A DNA stretch of 64,000 nucleotides from Caballeronia sp. NK8 (GCF_018408855.1 NZ_AP024326.1:868001-932000); one strand, 5' to 3'; positions 9,326 through 17,598 are shown, counted from the first letter of the stretch. The notes: generated from the sequence alone by a model not told the origin. Numbers and translations: made by a program.

Positions 9326-9853
9326 CAAACGTTTCTCATCCCGATACCAGGATTACATCTGTCACGCGCTGCACGTCTTTCTGTGAAGTGCAGTCTTCGA
9401 TGAGACGGACGCTCGAGATCACCTGCTTCGACGAGGCCGGCAGGCACTCTAGAAGTTTGCGGCGATTCGCCGAGTCGAGTTGGAGCGAGTGCCGCTTGCT
9501 GAGCGCTCAGCATCTTTCACAGGCAGCAATAAGGCAAGAGCTGGCCGTTCGAGATGCGGGTGCACGACCGACTGCTCTGGGTCGCCATGAGGCATTGGGC
9601 GACGTTGCGCGTAGCACGAGCACATCGTTGAAAGGCAACAGTCCGTGGATTTGGAAGGCAACAGATGTTTGAGACAGCCTTGGGAGACACGCCTTTGAAT
9701 GGCAACACCCGTCGAGGTGCCTACTTATACTTTATTTCGTAGACCCAGTCGCCGCTCGCGGGAGGTCGGCGCGCGAGCGTGGCCAGTTGAGGAGCGATAG
9801 ACTCCGGCAATGGCTCATCAGCGATGCGCCCGCCACCGCGCGAGGAGCGCCTT
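9326..9853. other. Intergenic junction, metabolic island to mobile backbone
   Basis: I see no credible gene. The DNA holds scattered fragments resembling degenerate Burkholderia intergenic repeats (9400-9600) and the three short repeats listed at 9628-9707. This may be the left border of the conjugative element, but no attachment site or tRNA is visible. Confidence 0.4.
9628..9707. repeat. Three iteron-like 13-bp direct repeats
   Basis: TTGAAAGGCAACA (9628-9640), TTGGAAGGCAACA (9651-9663) and TTGAATGGCAACA (9695-9707). Start-to-start distances are 23 and 44 bp, about two and four helical turns. Such spacing fits a protein-binding array (replication, partition or integration), but three imperfect copies could also be chance or mobile-repeat debris. 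Confidence 0.4.
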
Positions 9854-10075
9854 TCATCTTTTGCCCGGCTCATGGAAGATTTTGACTTGCGCTTTCGGAC
9901 AGAGTTGCGCGGCCAGATTCAGCGCCTCTTGCTCGTGAGCCACGATCGTGACGAACGTGCCGCCCGAACGGCTAGCATCAGGAAATTCGACGCGCCAACC
10001 AGCACCTTCGTTGGGCCGAATGACGACTTCGTTCGCCGGGTCATCACTGATGGTCATGGCGTGATACCTCGTCAA
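9854..10075 (-). CDS. Small conserved hypothetical protein
   Basis: 73 aa, MTRYHAMTISDDPANEVV... A compact alpha/beta protein without signal peptide or membrane segment. The pattern VIRPNEGAGWRVEFPD followed by VTIVAHEQEALNLAAQL is like DUF2188-type small proteins (strand, strand, then a helix starting at the repeated Ala/Glu), but the match is by eye only. Last of three small minus-strand genes (10644 to 9854) that appear to form an operon. Confidence 0.6.
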   Translation of the reverse strand: MTRYHAMTISDDPANEVVIRPNEGAGWRVEFPDASRSGGTFVTIVAHEQEALNLAAQLCPKAQVKIFHEPGKR

Positions 10076-10132
10076 AGAATTTTGCGATGCAGTGCAAACT
10101 CCTTGCCCGAACCTGTCAGCGGCCAGCCGTTC

Positions 10133-10348
10133 TTAGAAATTCTCTTCTATCCACGCTTTCGCCCAGCAAATGGCCCGTTCATGCGCCGCGCCCTCAGTGT
10201 CGAAGTGGCCAATATCGGAAAAATGAAATATCTGCCCATCCGCGCCGTCTTCGGTCGGCTTGCGCTCGACCTCACACCAGCAATGCCAGTGAAAGCCGAC
10301 CTTCTTTGGAAGCGAATCAATTGTCCACTCGTGATGCTCGAACTTCAA
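10133..10348 (-). CDS. Small hypothetical protein, Trp/His-rich
   Basis: 71 aa, MKFEHHEWTIDSLPKKVGFHWHCWCEV... Rich in aromatic residues and His, with CWCEVERK and a C-terminal helix HERAICWAKAWIEENF. No family recognised. Its ATG overlaps the stop of the upstream gene (ATGA at 10345-10348), so the two are translationally coupled, which supports both as genes. Confidence 0.65.
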   Translation of the reverse strand: MKFEHHEWTIDSLPKKVGFHWHCWCEVERKPTEDGADGQIFHFSDIGHFDTEGAAHERAICWAKAWIEENF

Positions 10349-10644
10349 GCGCAGACCTCCCCTCTATCCTGTTGGAACGCCCGCTCATGATCGTCATTGT
10401 CACGCAGAAACGCGCGGCTTACGAGGCTGTCGTAGCGGGCGCGTTCTGTCGTCACGATCGCCCGCAACATTTTCGCGAAAGCACCGGGGCCGGGGAGGTT
10501 GTCGACGATTACTCGCGCCGTGCGCAGCGAGATCTGTTGAATGCTTGAATCGCCAAATTCGGTGTCGAGCTGGAAGACGAAGCGATGAATCTCAACCGGC
10601 GATTCGGGAGGGGAAGGCTCGTGCGAGATGATTATGGCTTTCAT
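10345..10644 (-). CDS. Hypothetical protein, paralogue of the gene at 50267
   Basis: 99 aa, MKAIIISHEPSPPESPVEIHRFVF... Not a family I recognise. It is clearly related to the protein at 50267-50577: both have EIHRF(V/A)F(Q/E)L, ISLRTARV(I/V)V, an L-x-x-x-x-A-x-x-x-(M)-x-RAIV segment and a YD-x-LV motif at matching places. The two copies lie near opposite ends of the mobile backbone. First gene of a three-gene unit on the minus strand; stop overlaps the next start. Confidence 0.7.
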   Translation of the reverse strand: MKAIIISHEPSPPESPVEIHRFVFQLDTEFGDSSIQQISLRTARVIVDNLPGPGAFAKMLRAIVTTERARYDSLVSRAFLRDNDDHERAFQQDRGEVCA

Positions 10645-10790
10645 ATGCGCTCTTTAGCTGGACGCCGCAAAGCCAGCAGCAATCGCCGAGCCCGAGCATA
10701 GTCTCTGTCCAAAGTGCCCCAATGCCCTCCCTATCAGCCCCTCAAAACGTGCGATGCTGAGCATTGCGACAACCACCATTGGGGACGCTG

Positions 10791-11126
10791 ATGAACCCGA
10801 TATTCGACCAAAAGACGCGAGACGGAGAAATCGCTCGTGCGCTGAATCTCGCGCTGCACACTTTCAGCGTGTTCTCCGGCATAGAGGCCACGATAGAAGG
10901 CGAGCGCCTTCGACTGGACTTCGCTCGCGAAAGCGCGGCGATGATGCACGCGCTGCGGCTGCTTGGGGTGCAGCCGGGCGAAACACTACCCGCGCCGAAC
11001 TTCGACGATTTTGACCTCGAAAAAAAAACGTCCCAGGGTTTTAGCCTGGGACGTGTTGAAAAGCATGATGTGCAGCTACGCCGCTTCTGCAAAGAGACTC
11101 AACTGCGTCGCGTCATAGGCCAATAG
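10791..11126 (+). CDS. Hypothetical protein facing the PP-loop gene
   Basis: 111 aa from ATG 10791 (MNPIFDQKTRDGEIARAL). The first 75 residues read like a real soluble alpha/beta protein (ALNLALHTFSVFSGIEATIEGERLRLDFAR). The last 35 residues are encoded by the terminator hairpin of the convergent PP-loop gene and its 3' end, so the natural stop may have been lost. No family recognised. No strong ribosome-binding site is visible. Confidence 0.5.
   Translation: MNPIFDQKTRDGEIARALNLALHTFSVFSGIEATIEGERLRLDFARESAAMMHALRLLGVQPGETLPAPNFDDFDLEKKTSQGFSLGRVEKHDVQLRRFCKETQLRRVIGQ
11020..11053 (-). terminator. Rho-independent terminator of the 17.7-11.1 kb unit
   Basis: On the minus strand CGTCCCAGGCTAAAACCC forms the left part of a 9-bp GC-rich hairpin closing with CCTGGGACG, followed by a run of eight or nine T. 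It lies 23 bp after the stop of the PP-loop gene. Confidence 0.9.
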
Positions 11127-12881
11127 TGCCTGATGCGCTTCGTCGCCGATCGAGTTCTCGATCAGGTGTGCGTCGAGCTCTGCCGGTGTCAGGTTCAAGC
11201 GTTGCGCCAGCCGCGCGAAGTACTGCCCGCGCTTGGCCATGTCCTGATACCGCTGGGCCATGCCGGTCGGCAGCTTCACGATGCCCTCGTTTAGCCAGAA
11301 ATGCGCTGAAGCAATCGCGTCGCGATGCTGCGTGTCCAGCATGAAGGCGGTTTCGTAGGTGCATGTGACGAAAAGGCATGCCGCTTCCGCATCCACCTCG
11401 AACTGCGAGGCTTCGTCGAAGTAGACGGTCTGCTCACCGCCAGTCGTCCTCGCATATCGCCCGGGCCGACCCGGATGCCGGTACGGATTCCACTGTTCAG
11501 CATCGAACGAGCGCAATCCCGTTGAAGGCGCCTCCTTGTCGTACCGACCGACTGGATACCAGCCGTGCAGAACGATATCCGGCTTCGGAAGCGACTCGAG
11601 CGTTGGAATCGGGTAGCGACGCCCCAACACATTGACGTCATGCCAGACCGACAGTGCCGGGAACGCATGCGGCGCGTAGTGATGCATCGATAAAAAGAAG
11701 TCGATGGCCACCAACTGCTGCGGCGTCACGAACTCGAACTGCGGCTCACACAGCAGCCGGTTTTCTTCCGTATCGGGAATTAAGCCAGTCGCCAGTGCCC
11801 CGGAGTGCGCTTCGGCGCGGTCGCGCTCAGCCGCGTCAATACTGCAGAGCATTTTCAGTAGACCAACACGCGTGAGGTAGCTGTACGTGTCTGCCTGGAT
11901 GCGCGTGTAGCCCGCATCGCTCAGCGAACGACCCACCAACTCCCGGCGCGACATGTCCCACTGGATCGCGAGCAGATAGTTGCGGAAGTCGTTCAGCGGT
12001 CGAAGATGCCCATATTGCTCATCCTCGATCATGGCCTCAAGCGACTTGTCGCGATCGCCGCTGACACAACATATGGCGCAGCCAAAACGGCTTCCACAGG
12101 AAGCCCTCGCGCCCGAGTCGCCCACCACGACACCACACGTTCCACCGTTCCCTGCGCGATAAATCTCGGACAGGCGGTGTATCGTGCGGGGCATCAATGG
12201 CGATGGAAACGGCAGGCTTTGAGCATCCGCCAGCAGCGCGAGCATCGTCCACACATCATCGGACGTCCATTCGCTCAACGGGCTGAGGGTCAGCGCCCCG
12301 GTTCTGCTTCGGACCGCAACTTCGGCGCTGTCGCGCCGGTCGGTCATTGCTACCGCCCGCGAGGTGCTTTCGTCCCTGCGCAGCCCCAACACCGTTATAA
12401 CTTCGCGGGCACCGTCATCTGCCGCCCGGCGTTGAAGCAGTGTTCGAAGCCGACCTCCCGGCCGTACTTTCCACTCGTCCGCGCACGCCCTGGTCCGTCT
12501 ACCGTCACGCACGCCATTCTCAGGTGTGCGTACCAACGTGCCACGTCCAATCGTCGACACTACAAACTGGCTTGCCAACGAAGGCGTCGTCACATGAACC
12601 TGTACGGGCAACACCGACGCTTCGATATACAGCTGCAGCTCGTCCAAAACTGAGTGCAAGAAGTTTGCAATTGTCGGATTCTCGATCGTAGTGTCGACCG
12701 ACTGGACATGGTGGGTGATCATCGTGCCGCCGGCACGGCGAATCGCCTCAAGCATTAACACCAGAGTACACGTGTTGTCCTTGCCGCCCGAGTAGGCGCA
12801 GCTCAGACTATGCCCAAGTTCGATGTATCGCTGCATGACGCTGATGGCAGCTTCCATCTTCGAGAGAATTTCTTGTTCCAT
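11076..12881 (-). CDS. DndC-like PP-loop ATPase/sulfurtransferase (PAPS-reductase family)
   Basis: 601 aa from ATG 12881, chosen because an SD (GGAG) sits in the leader hairpin just upstream; the frame extends further but without a site. The PP-loop is SGGKDN at residues 31-36. Cys249, Cys262, Cys268 and Cys271 (C-x12-C-x5-C-x2-C), followed by DRDKSLEAMI and PLNDFRNYL, match the layout of DndC, the 4Fe-4S protein that activates DNA for phosphorothioation. The last 250 residues are extra and unassigned. No dndA/B/D/E is in the window. It follows the DpdA-like gene in one operon, suggesting work on nucleic acid. A simple sulfate-assimilation role is unlikely because of the Cys layout and context. 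Confidence 0.8.
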   Translation of the reverse strand: MEQEILSKMEAAISVMQRYIELGHSLSCAYSGGKDNTCTLVLMLEAIRRAGGTMITHHVQSVDTTIENPTIANFLHSVLDELQLYIEASVLPVQVHVTTPSLASQFVVSTIGRGTLVRTPENGVRDGRRTRACADEWKVRPGGRLRTLLQRRAADDGAREVITVLGLRRDESTSRAVAMTDRRDSAEVAVRSRTGALTLSPLSEWTSDDVWTMLALLADAQSLPFPSPLMPRTIHRLSEIYRAGNGGTCGVVVGDSGARASCGSRFGCAICCVSGDRDKSLEAMIEDEQYGHLRPLNDFRNYLLAIQWDMSRRELVGRSLSDAGYTRIQADTYSYLTRVGLLKMLCSIDAAERDRAEAHSGALATGLIPDTEENRLLCEPQFEFVTPQQLVAIDFFLSMHHYAPHAFPALSVWHDVNVLGRRYPIPTLESLPKPDIVLHGWYPVGRYDKEAPSTGLRSFDAEQWNPYRHPGRPGRYARTTGGEQTVYFDEASQFEVDAEAACLFVTCTYETAFMLDTQHRDAIASAHFWLNEGIVKLPTGMAQRYQDMAKRGQYFARLAQRLNLTPAELDAHLIENSIGDEAHQALLAYDATQLSLFAEAA

Positions 12882-12933
12882 CTTTTCGCTCCGAAAAAAA
12901 GGAGCGGCCCTTTCGGGATGCGCTCCCAAAGGG
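12882..12933 (-). promoter_or_regulatory. Structured leader of the PP-loop gene
   Basis: Hairpin 1 (12908-12933) pairs CCCTTT with AAAGGG and GGG with CCC around the loop AGCGCAT. AGCG of that loop can pair with CGCT one base after the stem, giving a pseudoknot. Hairpin 2 pairs CGCTCC with GGAGCG over a T-rich loop and hides the SD just before the ATG. The loop and the SD compete for the same CGCTCC strand. Confidence 0.7.
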
Positions 12934-12954
12934 TTGAAAGGGTCATGGTCTAAG

Positions 12955-13770
12955 TCAGATCGAAAGGTCAGCCGTCGCGCGTTGCGCTTCTTCAAGGCCG
13001 TCGTGCGCTGCGGCGAACATGTCGGCTTGACGCGTTGCGCGATCCAGCCGAGGAAGCGTCTTCGCATACCGGCTCACGCTGGTACCGTCGAAACTATCCG
13101 CACCGGCGGCCGCACAAATGCGAATGCGCCGCGCCGAGCTCACGCGGCCGACGTGCAGGTAGCAGTGACGCCGTCGCGCGAGGGACCCACACACGTGCGC
13201 CGTCTGTTCTTTCCACTCCGTTGAACCGCCGATGAAGATGCCGACAGCAGGCGACAGAAGCGAGGCGAGGTCTTCGACCTGCATACCGTTCTGAACGGCG
13301 ATCAGCATCCGGCACGGCATCCCGCGAAGTCGTTCCAGCCACTTTAGCGAGTAGTCGAGGGACGCCATGCCGCCCATGACGATGTCCGGAAGGACAAGCC
13401 AATCGGCCCGCTCGCCGAGTCGTTCGACGGCGACCGCAAACGCGTGCTCATCGAAGGGCTGACCCTGCTGGTACGCGGTCCAAGCGCCGTTGTCCAACGC
13501 AGAGCGATCGAAGCCCTCGGTACGCAACTCGCCCTTTGCCGAGACCAACAAGCGCCAGTCGGCGCCCTTGAGTGCGGCCAGGTTGCGGCGGGTGCCCGTG
13601 CGGCTCGCGTAACCGATGAGCGGCTGCCGATGCATTGCGATCCGCTCTTCGATTTCCGGGTCATCGTCAGCAGACCCGTCGACTACGTAGTACTCGGCGT
13701 AGGACATGAACGCTTGCGCATAGCCGGTCTTCTGGCCACTGGCGTATTGCTCCAGCCACGGCGGCGTCAT
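12955..13770 (-). CDS. DpdA-like protein (TGT/queuine tRNA-ribosyltransferase fold)
   Basis: 271 aa from ATG 13770, overlapping the upstream stop as ATGA. The sequence has the barrel-type signature of small phage and plasmid DpdA/TGT relatives: IGYASRTGTRRNL, ALDNGAWTAY (putative catalytic Asp), LVLPDIVMGGM, MLIAVQNGM, IFIGGSTEWKEQT, and HVGRVSSARRIRICAAAGADSFDGTSVS. DpdA swaps guanine for a 7-deazaguanine (preQ0) in DNA. Cys/His zinc ligands of tRNA TGT are not evident. Substrate is inferred from family resemblance only. No preQ0 synthesis gene is in the window, so the host would have to supply it. Confidence 0.65.
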   Translation of the reverse strand: MTPPWLEQYASGQKTGYAQAFMSYAEYYVVDGSADDDPEIEERIAMHRQPLIGYASRTGTRRNLAALKGADWRLLVSAKGELRTEGFDRSALDNGAWTAYQQGQPFDEHAFAVAVERLGERADWLVLPDIVMGGMASLDYSLKWLERLRGMPCRMLIAVQNGMQVEDLASLLSPAVGIFIGGSTEWKEQTAHVCGSLARRRHCYLHVGRVSSARRIRICAAAGADSFDGTSVSRYAKTLPRLDRATRQADMFAAAHDGLEEAQRATADLSI

Positions 13771-13952
13771 TGGCGCACCCCGTTTTGGGGTTGCACTCTG
13801 CCGCCGATGATCAGGAAGACCTTCGTATCGACGTTCCGGACCCACGGGCGAACTTCGCCCGCGTGCGTCGCGGTGCCGGCGATGTAACCAATCGCCGCTT
13901 CAAGGTTGGCGAACTGCTCCGGCGATGCGCCCAGCTTCGCTGCTTCAAACAT
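13767..13952 (-). CDS. Small hypothetical protein
   Basis: 61 aa, MFEAAKLGASPEQFANLEAA... The first half predicts helices with EQFANLEAAIGYIAG, the second two strands (DTKVFLIIGGRVQ). No family recognised. It is preceded by a full structured leader with a masked SD, and its stop overlaps the DpdA-like start, both good signs that it is translated. It may help the DpdA-like protein or simply couple its translation. Confidence 0.65.
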   Translation of the reverse strand: MFEAAKLGASPEQFANLEAAIGYIAGTATHAGEVRPWVRNVDTKVFLIIGGRVQPQNGVRQ

Positions 13953-14010
13953 GAAAACACTCCACAGAAAGAACGCGGAGCGACCCTAGCGGGCCGCTTG
14001 CCCGCAAGGG
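13953..14010 (-). promoter_or_regulatory. Structured leader of the 61-aa gene
   Basis: Hairpin 1 (13984-14010) is CCCTTGCGGG against CCCGCTAGGG with loop CAAGCGG. AGCG in the loop can pair with CGCT one base past the stem. Hairpin 2 pairs CTCC (13977-13980 region) with the SD GGAG at 13960-13963, seven bases before the ATG. Confidence 0.7.
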
Positions 14011-14044
14011 TTGACAAAAGAAATTGGACGGCGTTTCGCGCCGC

Positions 14045-14431
14045 TTACTCGATCAGCTTGACGCTTTGCCACCAGCGACCGCCCGAGGGCAAGTCTCTGA
14101 CGAAAGAGAACGCGTCCGCTTCTTTGCGCGTGAGCTCAATCACCCCGCCCTTCAATAGGGCCGCCTGGAGATAGATGACATTCGCAAGGGCGAGCGCGCC
14201 GTGCTTTTCGGCGATGCCGGTGAGCGTTTCGACGGCATCGAAGAGTTCGGCATGAAACTGCTTGGCGTCAGCGGCGAGACGAAGCGATACATCCGCTTCG
14301 CCGATTGCGCCCAATACCGCATCGCACTGAGCTTGCGGGTCGTCCGGTCCGTACTGCTCGGGTTTGATCCAGTTTCGGATCACCATGTCGTTCAGTACGT
14401 CGTCAACGAAATCAGTGCAGGAATAGGCCAT
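14045..14431 (-). CDS. Hypothetical protein
   Basis: 128 aa, MAYSCTDFVDDVLNDMVIRNW... Soluble, largely helical, with an acidic N-terminal half (EQYGPDDPQAQCDAVL) and a basic C-terminus. No family recognised. It sits in the middle of the operon between the Rad50-like gene and the DpdA-like gene, has an SD-masking hairpin directly upstream, and is followed by the leader of the next gene. Confidence 0.65.
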   Translation of the reverse strand: MAYSCTDFVDDVLNDMVIRNWIKPEQYGPDDPQAQCDAVLGAIGEADVSLRLAADAKQFHAELFDAVETLTGIAEKHGALALANVIYLQAALLKGGVIELTRKEADAFSFVRDLPSGGRWWQSVKLIE

Positions 14432-14467
14432 GGAAGGCTCCAGTCAAGAAGTGGAACAGAATGAGCC
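14432..14467 (-). promoter_or_regulatory. SD-masking hairpin of the 128-aa gene
   Basis: GGCTC (14463-14467) pairs with GAGCC (14436-14440) across 22 bases and covers part of the SD just before ATG 14431. The first hairpin of the leader family is absent because the previous gene ends only 40 bp upstream. Confidence 0.5.
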
Positions 14468-14471
14468 GGTG

Positions 14472-14651
14472 TTAGATGCGACGCAGACGGCCGTTATCGA
14501 ACGCGGACGCGCGACGCAGGTCCGGCGGCCGCGGCGGTTTCGATTGCGCAGTGGCCGGTGCGGCTTGCTGCGCTGGCGGCTCGTGACGCATCGCGTTCGA
14601 ATGAGACGGACTGCCGGCTGCGGCGAGCAGCAGCATCAAAAGGTTTGCCAT
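14472..14651 (-). CDS. Small Pro/Ala-rich protein with hydrophobic N-terminus
   Basis: 59 aa, start ATG 14651. The N-terminus MANLLMLLLAAAGS is a short hydrophobic stretch that could anchor it in the membrane or act as a weak signal; the rest is rich in Pro, Ala, Gln and Arg (PPAQQAAPATAQSKPPRPPDL). No family recognised. It lies between the Rad50-like gene and the 128-aa gene with its own structured leader. The SD is weak. Confidence 0.55.
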   Translation of the reverse strand: MANLLMLLLAAAGSPSHSNAMRHEPPAQQAAPATAQSKPPRPPDLRRASAFDNGRLRRI

Positions 14652-14730
14652 AGTGGATAGCGCCGAAGGGCGCGAGAAAATGAAAGAGGAGCGAGAAGCG
14701 CCCCTCGTGGGGGGCGACTCCCCACAAGGG
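14652..14730 (-). promoter_or_regulatory. Structured leader of the 59-aa gene
   Basis: Hairpin 1 (14702-14730) is an 11-bp stem CCCTTGTGGGG against CCCCACGAGGG with loop AGTCGC. CGCC at the loop edge can pair with GGCG right after the stem. A second tight hairpin GCGCCcttcGGCGC (14660-14673) lies just before the ATG, but here no clear GGAG is masked. Confidence 0.6.
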
Positions 14731-14740
14731 CTAATAAAGA

Positions 14741-17062
14741 TCAGGCGGCAAGCGCCTGTACGTCGATGACTGCGTCGGCCTCTGCAACAAGGTCGGGCGT
14801 CTGAGAGATAAAGAACTCCCGTTGATATCCGCCTTGGCGCAGCACTTCGCGCTTCATTCGCATGAACTGCACTTTGCGCTCGGGATCGAGTGGGCCGTCT
14901 GACTCGTCGCTGAACAAGGTCTGATACGGCTGACCGGTGTTCTGCGCGAGATAGAGCGCGATGCCCCGCGTGAGGCACTCGTTGATCCAGACCTTCTGAC
15001 CGCCGGACATGACGGAGACCGACTTGCTGCTGTCGGACTCGGCGTCGTGAACCAGAATCTCGAAGCCCTCACGCAGTTCGCCGCTTGCGAGCGTGCGCTG
15101 CGTGCGGATCTCAACGGTGAAGCGCATGCCGTAGCACGCGAGCAATAGCTCGTTGACGGTGTGCGTCAGCGCTGGACCCGCGTCATCGATGGTCAACGCG
15201 ATCACGCCGTCGTTGCCCAAGCCCTTAGCCAGCAGCTTCCAATGAGCAATCTCGTCGGAGAGGCGATCGACACGCGACTGCGTGGCCGTGAACTTCTCCA
15301 ACTCCAGCGCCAGGGCTTCCGCTTCGGCCTGCAACACACTCTGCGCGCGGATCGATTGCTCGATTCGACCATCCAGTGCCGCGACGGTCTCCCGGTTCGC
15401 TGCGATGTCGCGGTCAAGCTTCGCAATCGCTGCCGTAGCGTCGACGGAAGCGAGTCGCCCGACCTCCTCGGTAATGCGCGCAAGCTCCGCTTCCATACGC
15501 GTCTTCTCAGACTGGAACTTGGCGGTACGTGCGGCACTTTCCTCGGCGATCGAACGCAACTCAGCTTGCGCCGCTTCAAGTCCCGACACGGCTGCATCGA
15601 GCAATGGCTTAGTGGCGGCAAGCTCTGCCGCCGCCTGCAAGGCGCGGCGCAACTGCGCGGCCGCATCGGTGATGGCGAGCATCTCAACACGCTTCGCCGC
15701 CAATTCAGCCGGCACCAGCGCCAAGGCTTCGGCCTTCGCTTTCTTCTCGCGATATTCCGCCCGAAGATTCGCCACCGAAAGACGCTGCACCTCCGCTTGC
15801 TCTTTTGCTTGAAAGGCTTGCGCGAGCAGCGGACATTGCGCATGCATCGAATGACCGACGCACGGCACCTGCTCCGCCACCGCTGCCTGCTTGCTCAACG
15901 TGTCGAAGTGCGCGGCTTTCGTCGTGCCCTGGTTCATCAAGCTGGTAAGCGTTGCATCGAGCGTCGTCAACGTCGCGCGTTTGACCTCCAAATCGGCAAT
16001 GTCGCGCTGCAGGGGAGCAAACCTCGCTTCCTCGCGCGCAATCGCCAACTCGGCCTCCTCGCGCTTCGCCGCCGCACCGAGGATCGCCTCGCGGCGAGCC
16101 AGCGTTGCTTGGTGCGTGGCCACGGTTCGACTCAGCACGGAAACGCGCTGCTGACAACGAAGCGCCGCTGCCTGCTCGTCGTCGGCCGCGCTTTTCAGGG
16201 CACGCCCCAACTCGTCGCGGCGCACGCCCAGTTCTCGCAGGCGCGCCTCAGTTGTGGCCGATTCGCTTTGCTTCGCCGCAAGCGTCGCCCGTTCTTGAGT
16301 CAGCTTGCTCGCGTGCTCCAGCGCGGCGTCGCGTTGCTCCCGAGCGGCACGCAAGGTGTTGCCCTGCGCGACGATCGACTGCTCAGCGTCTGCTTTACGT
16401 TGCCGCTTTCCGGCGAGCGCGCCAAGCTCAGACTGGATGCCTTCGAGCGACTTGCTGAGCACTTTCGCGACCTCACCGGCTTTCGCCGACAATGCCTTCA
16501 GGTGGTCGATGCCAAGGAGTTCAGCCAGCAGCGTCTTGATCTCGCCCGCACCGTAGGACGCGAGCGGCCGCCGGTTCTGAGCCGAAAACACGCTCGTAAA
16601 GAACGTTTCCAACGAACCGTTGATCGCCTCGACACAGCGGTTATACGACTCCGCCTTGCCGTCCGACACCGTTCCGTCAGGCAGCGACACCGGGCGCCAC
16701 GTACCGTCGACGCCACGATAGGCAAGGTAATACTCAGCCTTGCCGGTCTTGCCGGGCTTGCGAAACGTGAAGGACGAGCGATAGCGAATGCCATCGTGCT
16801 CCCATACAAGTTCCTTCAACGCACTGGTGCCACAGATGTGATCCCAGTACGAGAAGGCGTCGACCGACAGCTTCGAAGCACGCGACGGCATGATCGGATA
16901 CGGGTGTAGGTTATCCATGATCGTTGTCTTGCCCGCCCCGTTGGGGCCGGTCAAGGCGATCAGGCCATCCGGCAACGTCTCCAGATTGAGCGTCACGCTG
17001 TCGCGCTTCATGCCATCGCGCACGCCAACGAAGCCTTCAAGCGTCAGTTTCAGAGGCCGCAT
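14741..17062 (-). CDS. Rad50/SbcC-like ATPase
   Basis: 773 aa from ATG 17062 (MRPLKLTLEGFVG); a longer frame exists but the SbcC N-terminus begins here. Walker A is TGPNGAGKTT (residues 39-47). A long coiled coil follows, interrupted by a hook with two Cys (CVGHSMHAQC) near the middle, then a return coil. The C-terminal ABC signature is VMSGGQKVW and the Walker B/D-loop is LFSDESDGPLDPE. With its Mre11-like partner (17826-19253) it would form a DNA end-processing nuclease. Shorter than chromosomal SbcC (about 1000 aa). Its start overlaps the 182-aa gene by 13 bp. Confidence 0.88.
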   Translation of the reverse strand: MRPLKLTLEGFVGVRDGMKRDSVTLNLETLPDGLIALTGPNGAGKTTIMDNLHPYPIMPSRASKLSVDAFSYWDHICGTSALKELVWEHDGIRYRSSFTFRKPGKTGKAEYYLAYRGVDGTWRPVSLPDGTVSDGKAESYNRCVEAINGSLETFFTSVFSAQNRRPLASYGAGEIKTLLAELLGIDHLKALSAKAGEVAKVLSKSLEGIQSELGALAGKRQRKADAEQSIVAQGNTLRAAREQRDAALEHASKLTQERATLAAKQSESATTEARLRELGVRRDELGRALKSAADDEQAAALRCQQRVSVLSRTVATHQATLARREAILGAAAKREEAELAIAREEARFAPLQRDIADLEVKRATLTTLDATLTSLMNQGTTKAAHFDTLSKQAAVAEQVPCVGHSMHAQCPLLAQAFQAKEQAEVQRLSVANLRAEYREKKAKAEALALVPAELAAKRVEMLAITDAAAQLRRALQAAAELAATKPLLDAAVSGLEAAQAELRSIAEESAARTAKFQSEKTRMEAELARITEEVGRLASVDATAAIAKLDRDIAANRETVAALDGRIEQSIRAQSVLQAEAEALALELEKFTATQSRVDRLSDEIAHWKLLAKGLGNDGVIALTIDDAGPALTHTVNELLLACYGMRFTVEIRTQRTLASGELREGFEILVHDAESDSSKSVSVMSGGQKVWINECLTRGIALYLAQNTGQPYQTLFSDESDGPLDPERKVQFMRMKREVLRQGGYQREFFISQTPDLVAEADAVIDVQALAA

Positions 17063-17598
17063 GACAGATCCTCCGGCGCGCTCATCGACGCCGACATAGC
17101 AGCCATCTGCGCATAGAAAGCGTCGTCGTCCTCGTTGGGAAACGGCTCGTTCATCACGACCGACGGCACAGACTGCACCGCTGCTTTGGGCGCTTGAAGC
17201 GTCCCGTCTAGTGCGGCCGCCACTTTGTCGCAGACTCTGCCGAACTCGCGACGCGCGTTCGTCAGGAGCTCGGACCAACCGCTATGCCCGGTGAGGCTGC
17301 GGATCTCGGCAGGAGACCACTGGCTTGCATACCCTTCCTGATACGACCACAGAAGGTGCTGCATCTCAACCGTCGGCGTGACAGCAACCTCGCACGCGCC
17401 GGGCGTCGTGGCGAGCAGCAACAGCGTCTGACCGATCTGCGCCAACACTGCGCCGCGGTGTTGGCCGAAGGGCTGATGCTGAATCGCCGGGGTGAACCCA
17501 GCGAAATCGACCAACGACTTTTGAAGGTCACGCGATGAGCAGTCGCCCAACGCAAAGGTGCGAACCCAGTTCGGGCCAGCGGGATAAAGACCAAACAT
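17050..17598 (-). CDS. Hypothetical protein between SbcD- and SbcC-like genes
   Basis: 182 aa, MFGLYPAGPNWVRTFALGDC... Soluble, with a central helical part and an acidic, Met/Ser-rich tail (EDDDAFYAQMAAMSASMSAPED). No family recognised. It overlaps the Rad50-like gene and begins a unit with the full leader, so it is probably co-made with the nuclease. Its constant place between the two nuclease subunits suggests an accessory role. Confidence 0.7.
   Translation of the reverse strand: MFGLYPAGPNWVRTFALGDCSSRDLQKSLVDFAGFTPAIQHQPFGQHRGAVLAQIGQTLLLLATTPGACEVAVTPTVEMQHLLWSYQEGYASQWSPAEIRSLTGHSGWSELLTNARREFGRVCDKVAAALDGTLQAPKAAVQSVPSVVMNEPFPNEDDDAFYAQMAAMSASMSAPEDLSCGL

Noticed and set aside
11076..12881. 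Ordinary assimilatory PAPS reductase (CysH)
   Set aside because: At 601 aa with a DndC-like C-x12-C-x5-C-x2-C cluster and no neighbouring sulfur-assimilation genes, it does not fit CysH (about 250 aa).
15161..16909. 582-aa plus-strand open frame opposite the Rad50-like gene
   Set aside because: Arg/Leu-rich antisense shadow of the coiled-coil coding sequence; no family motifs.
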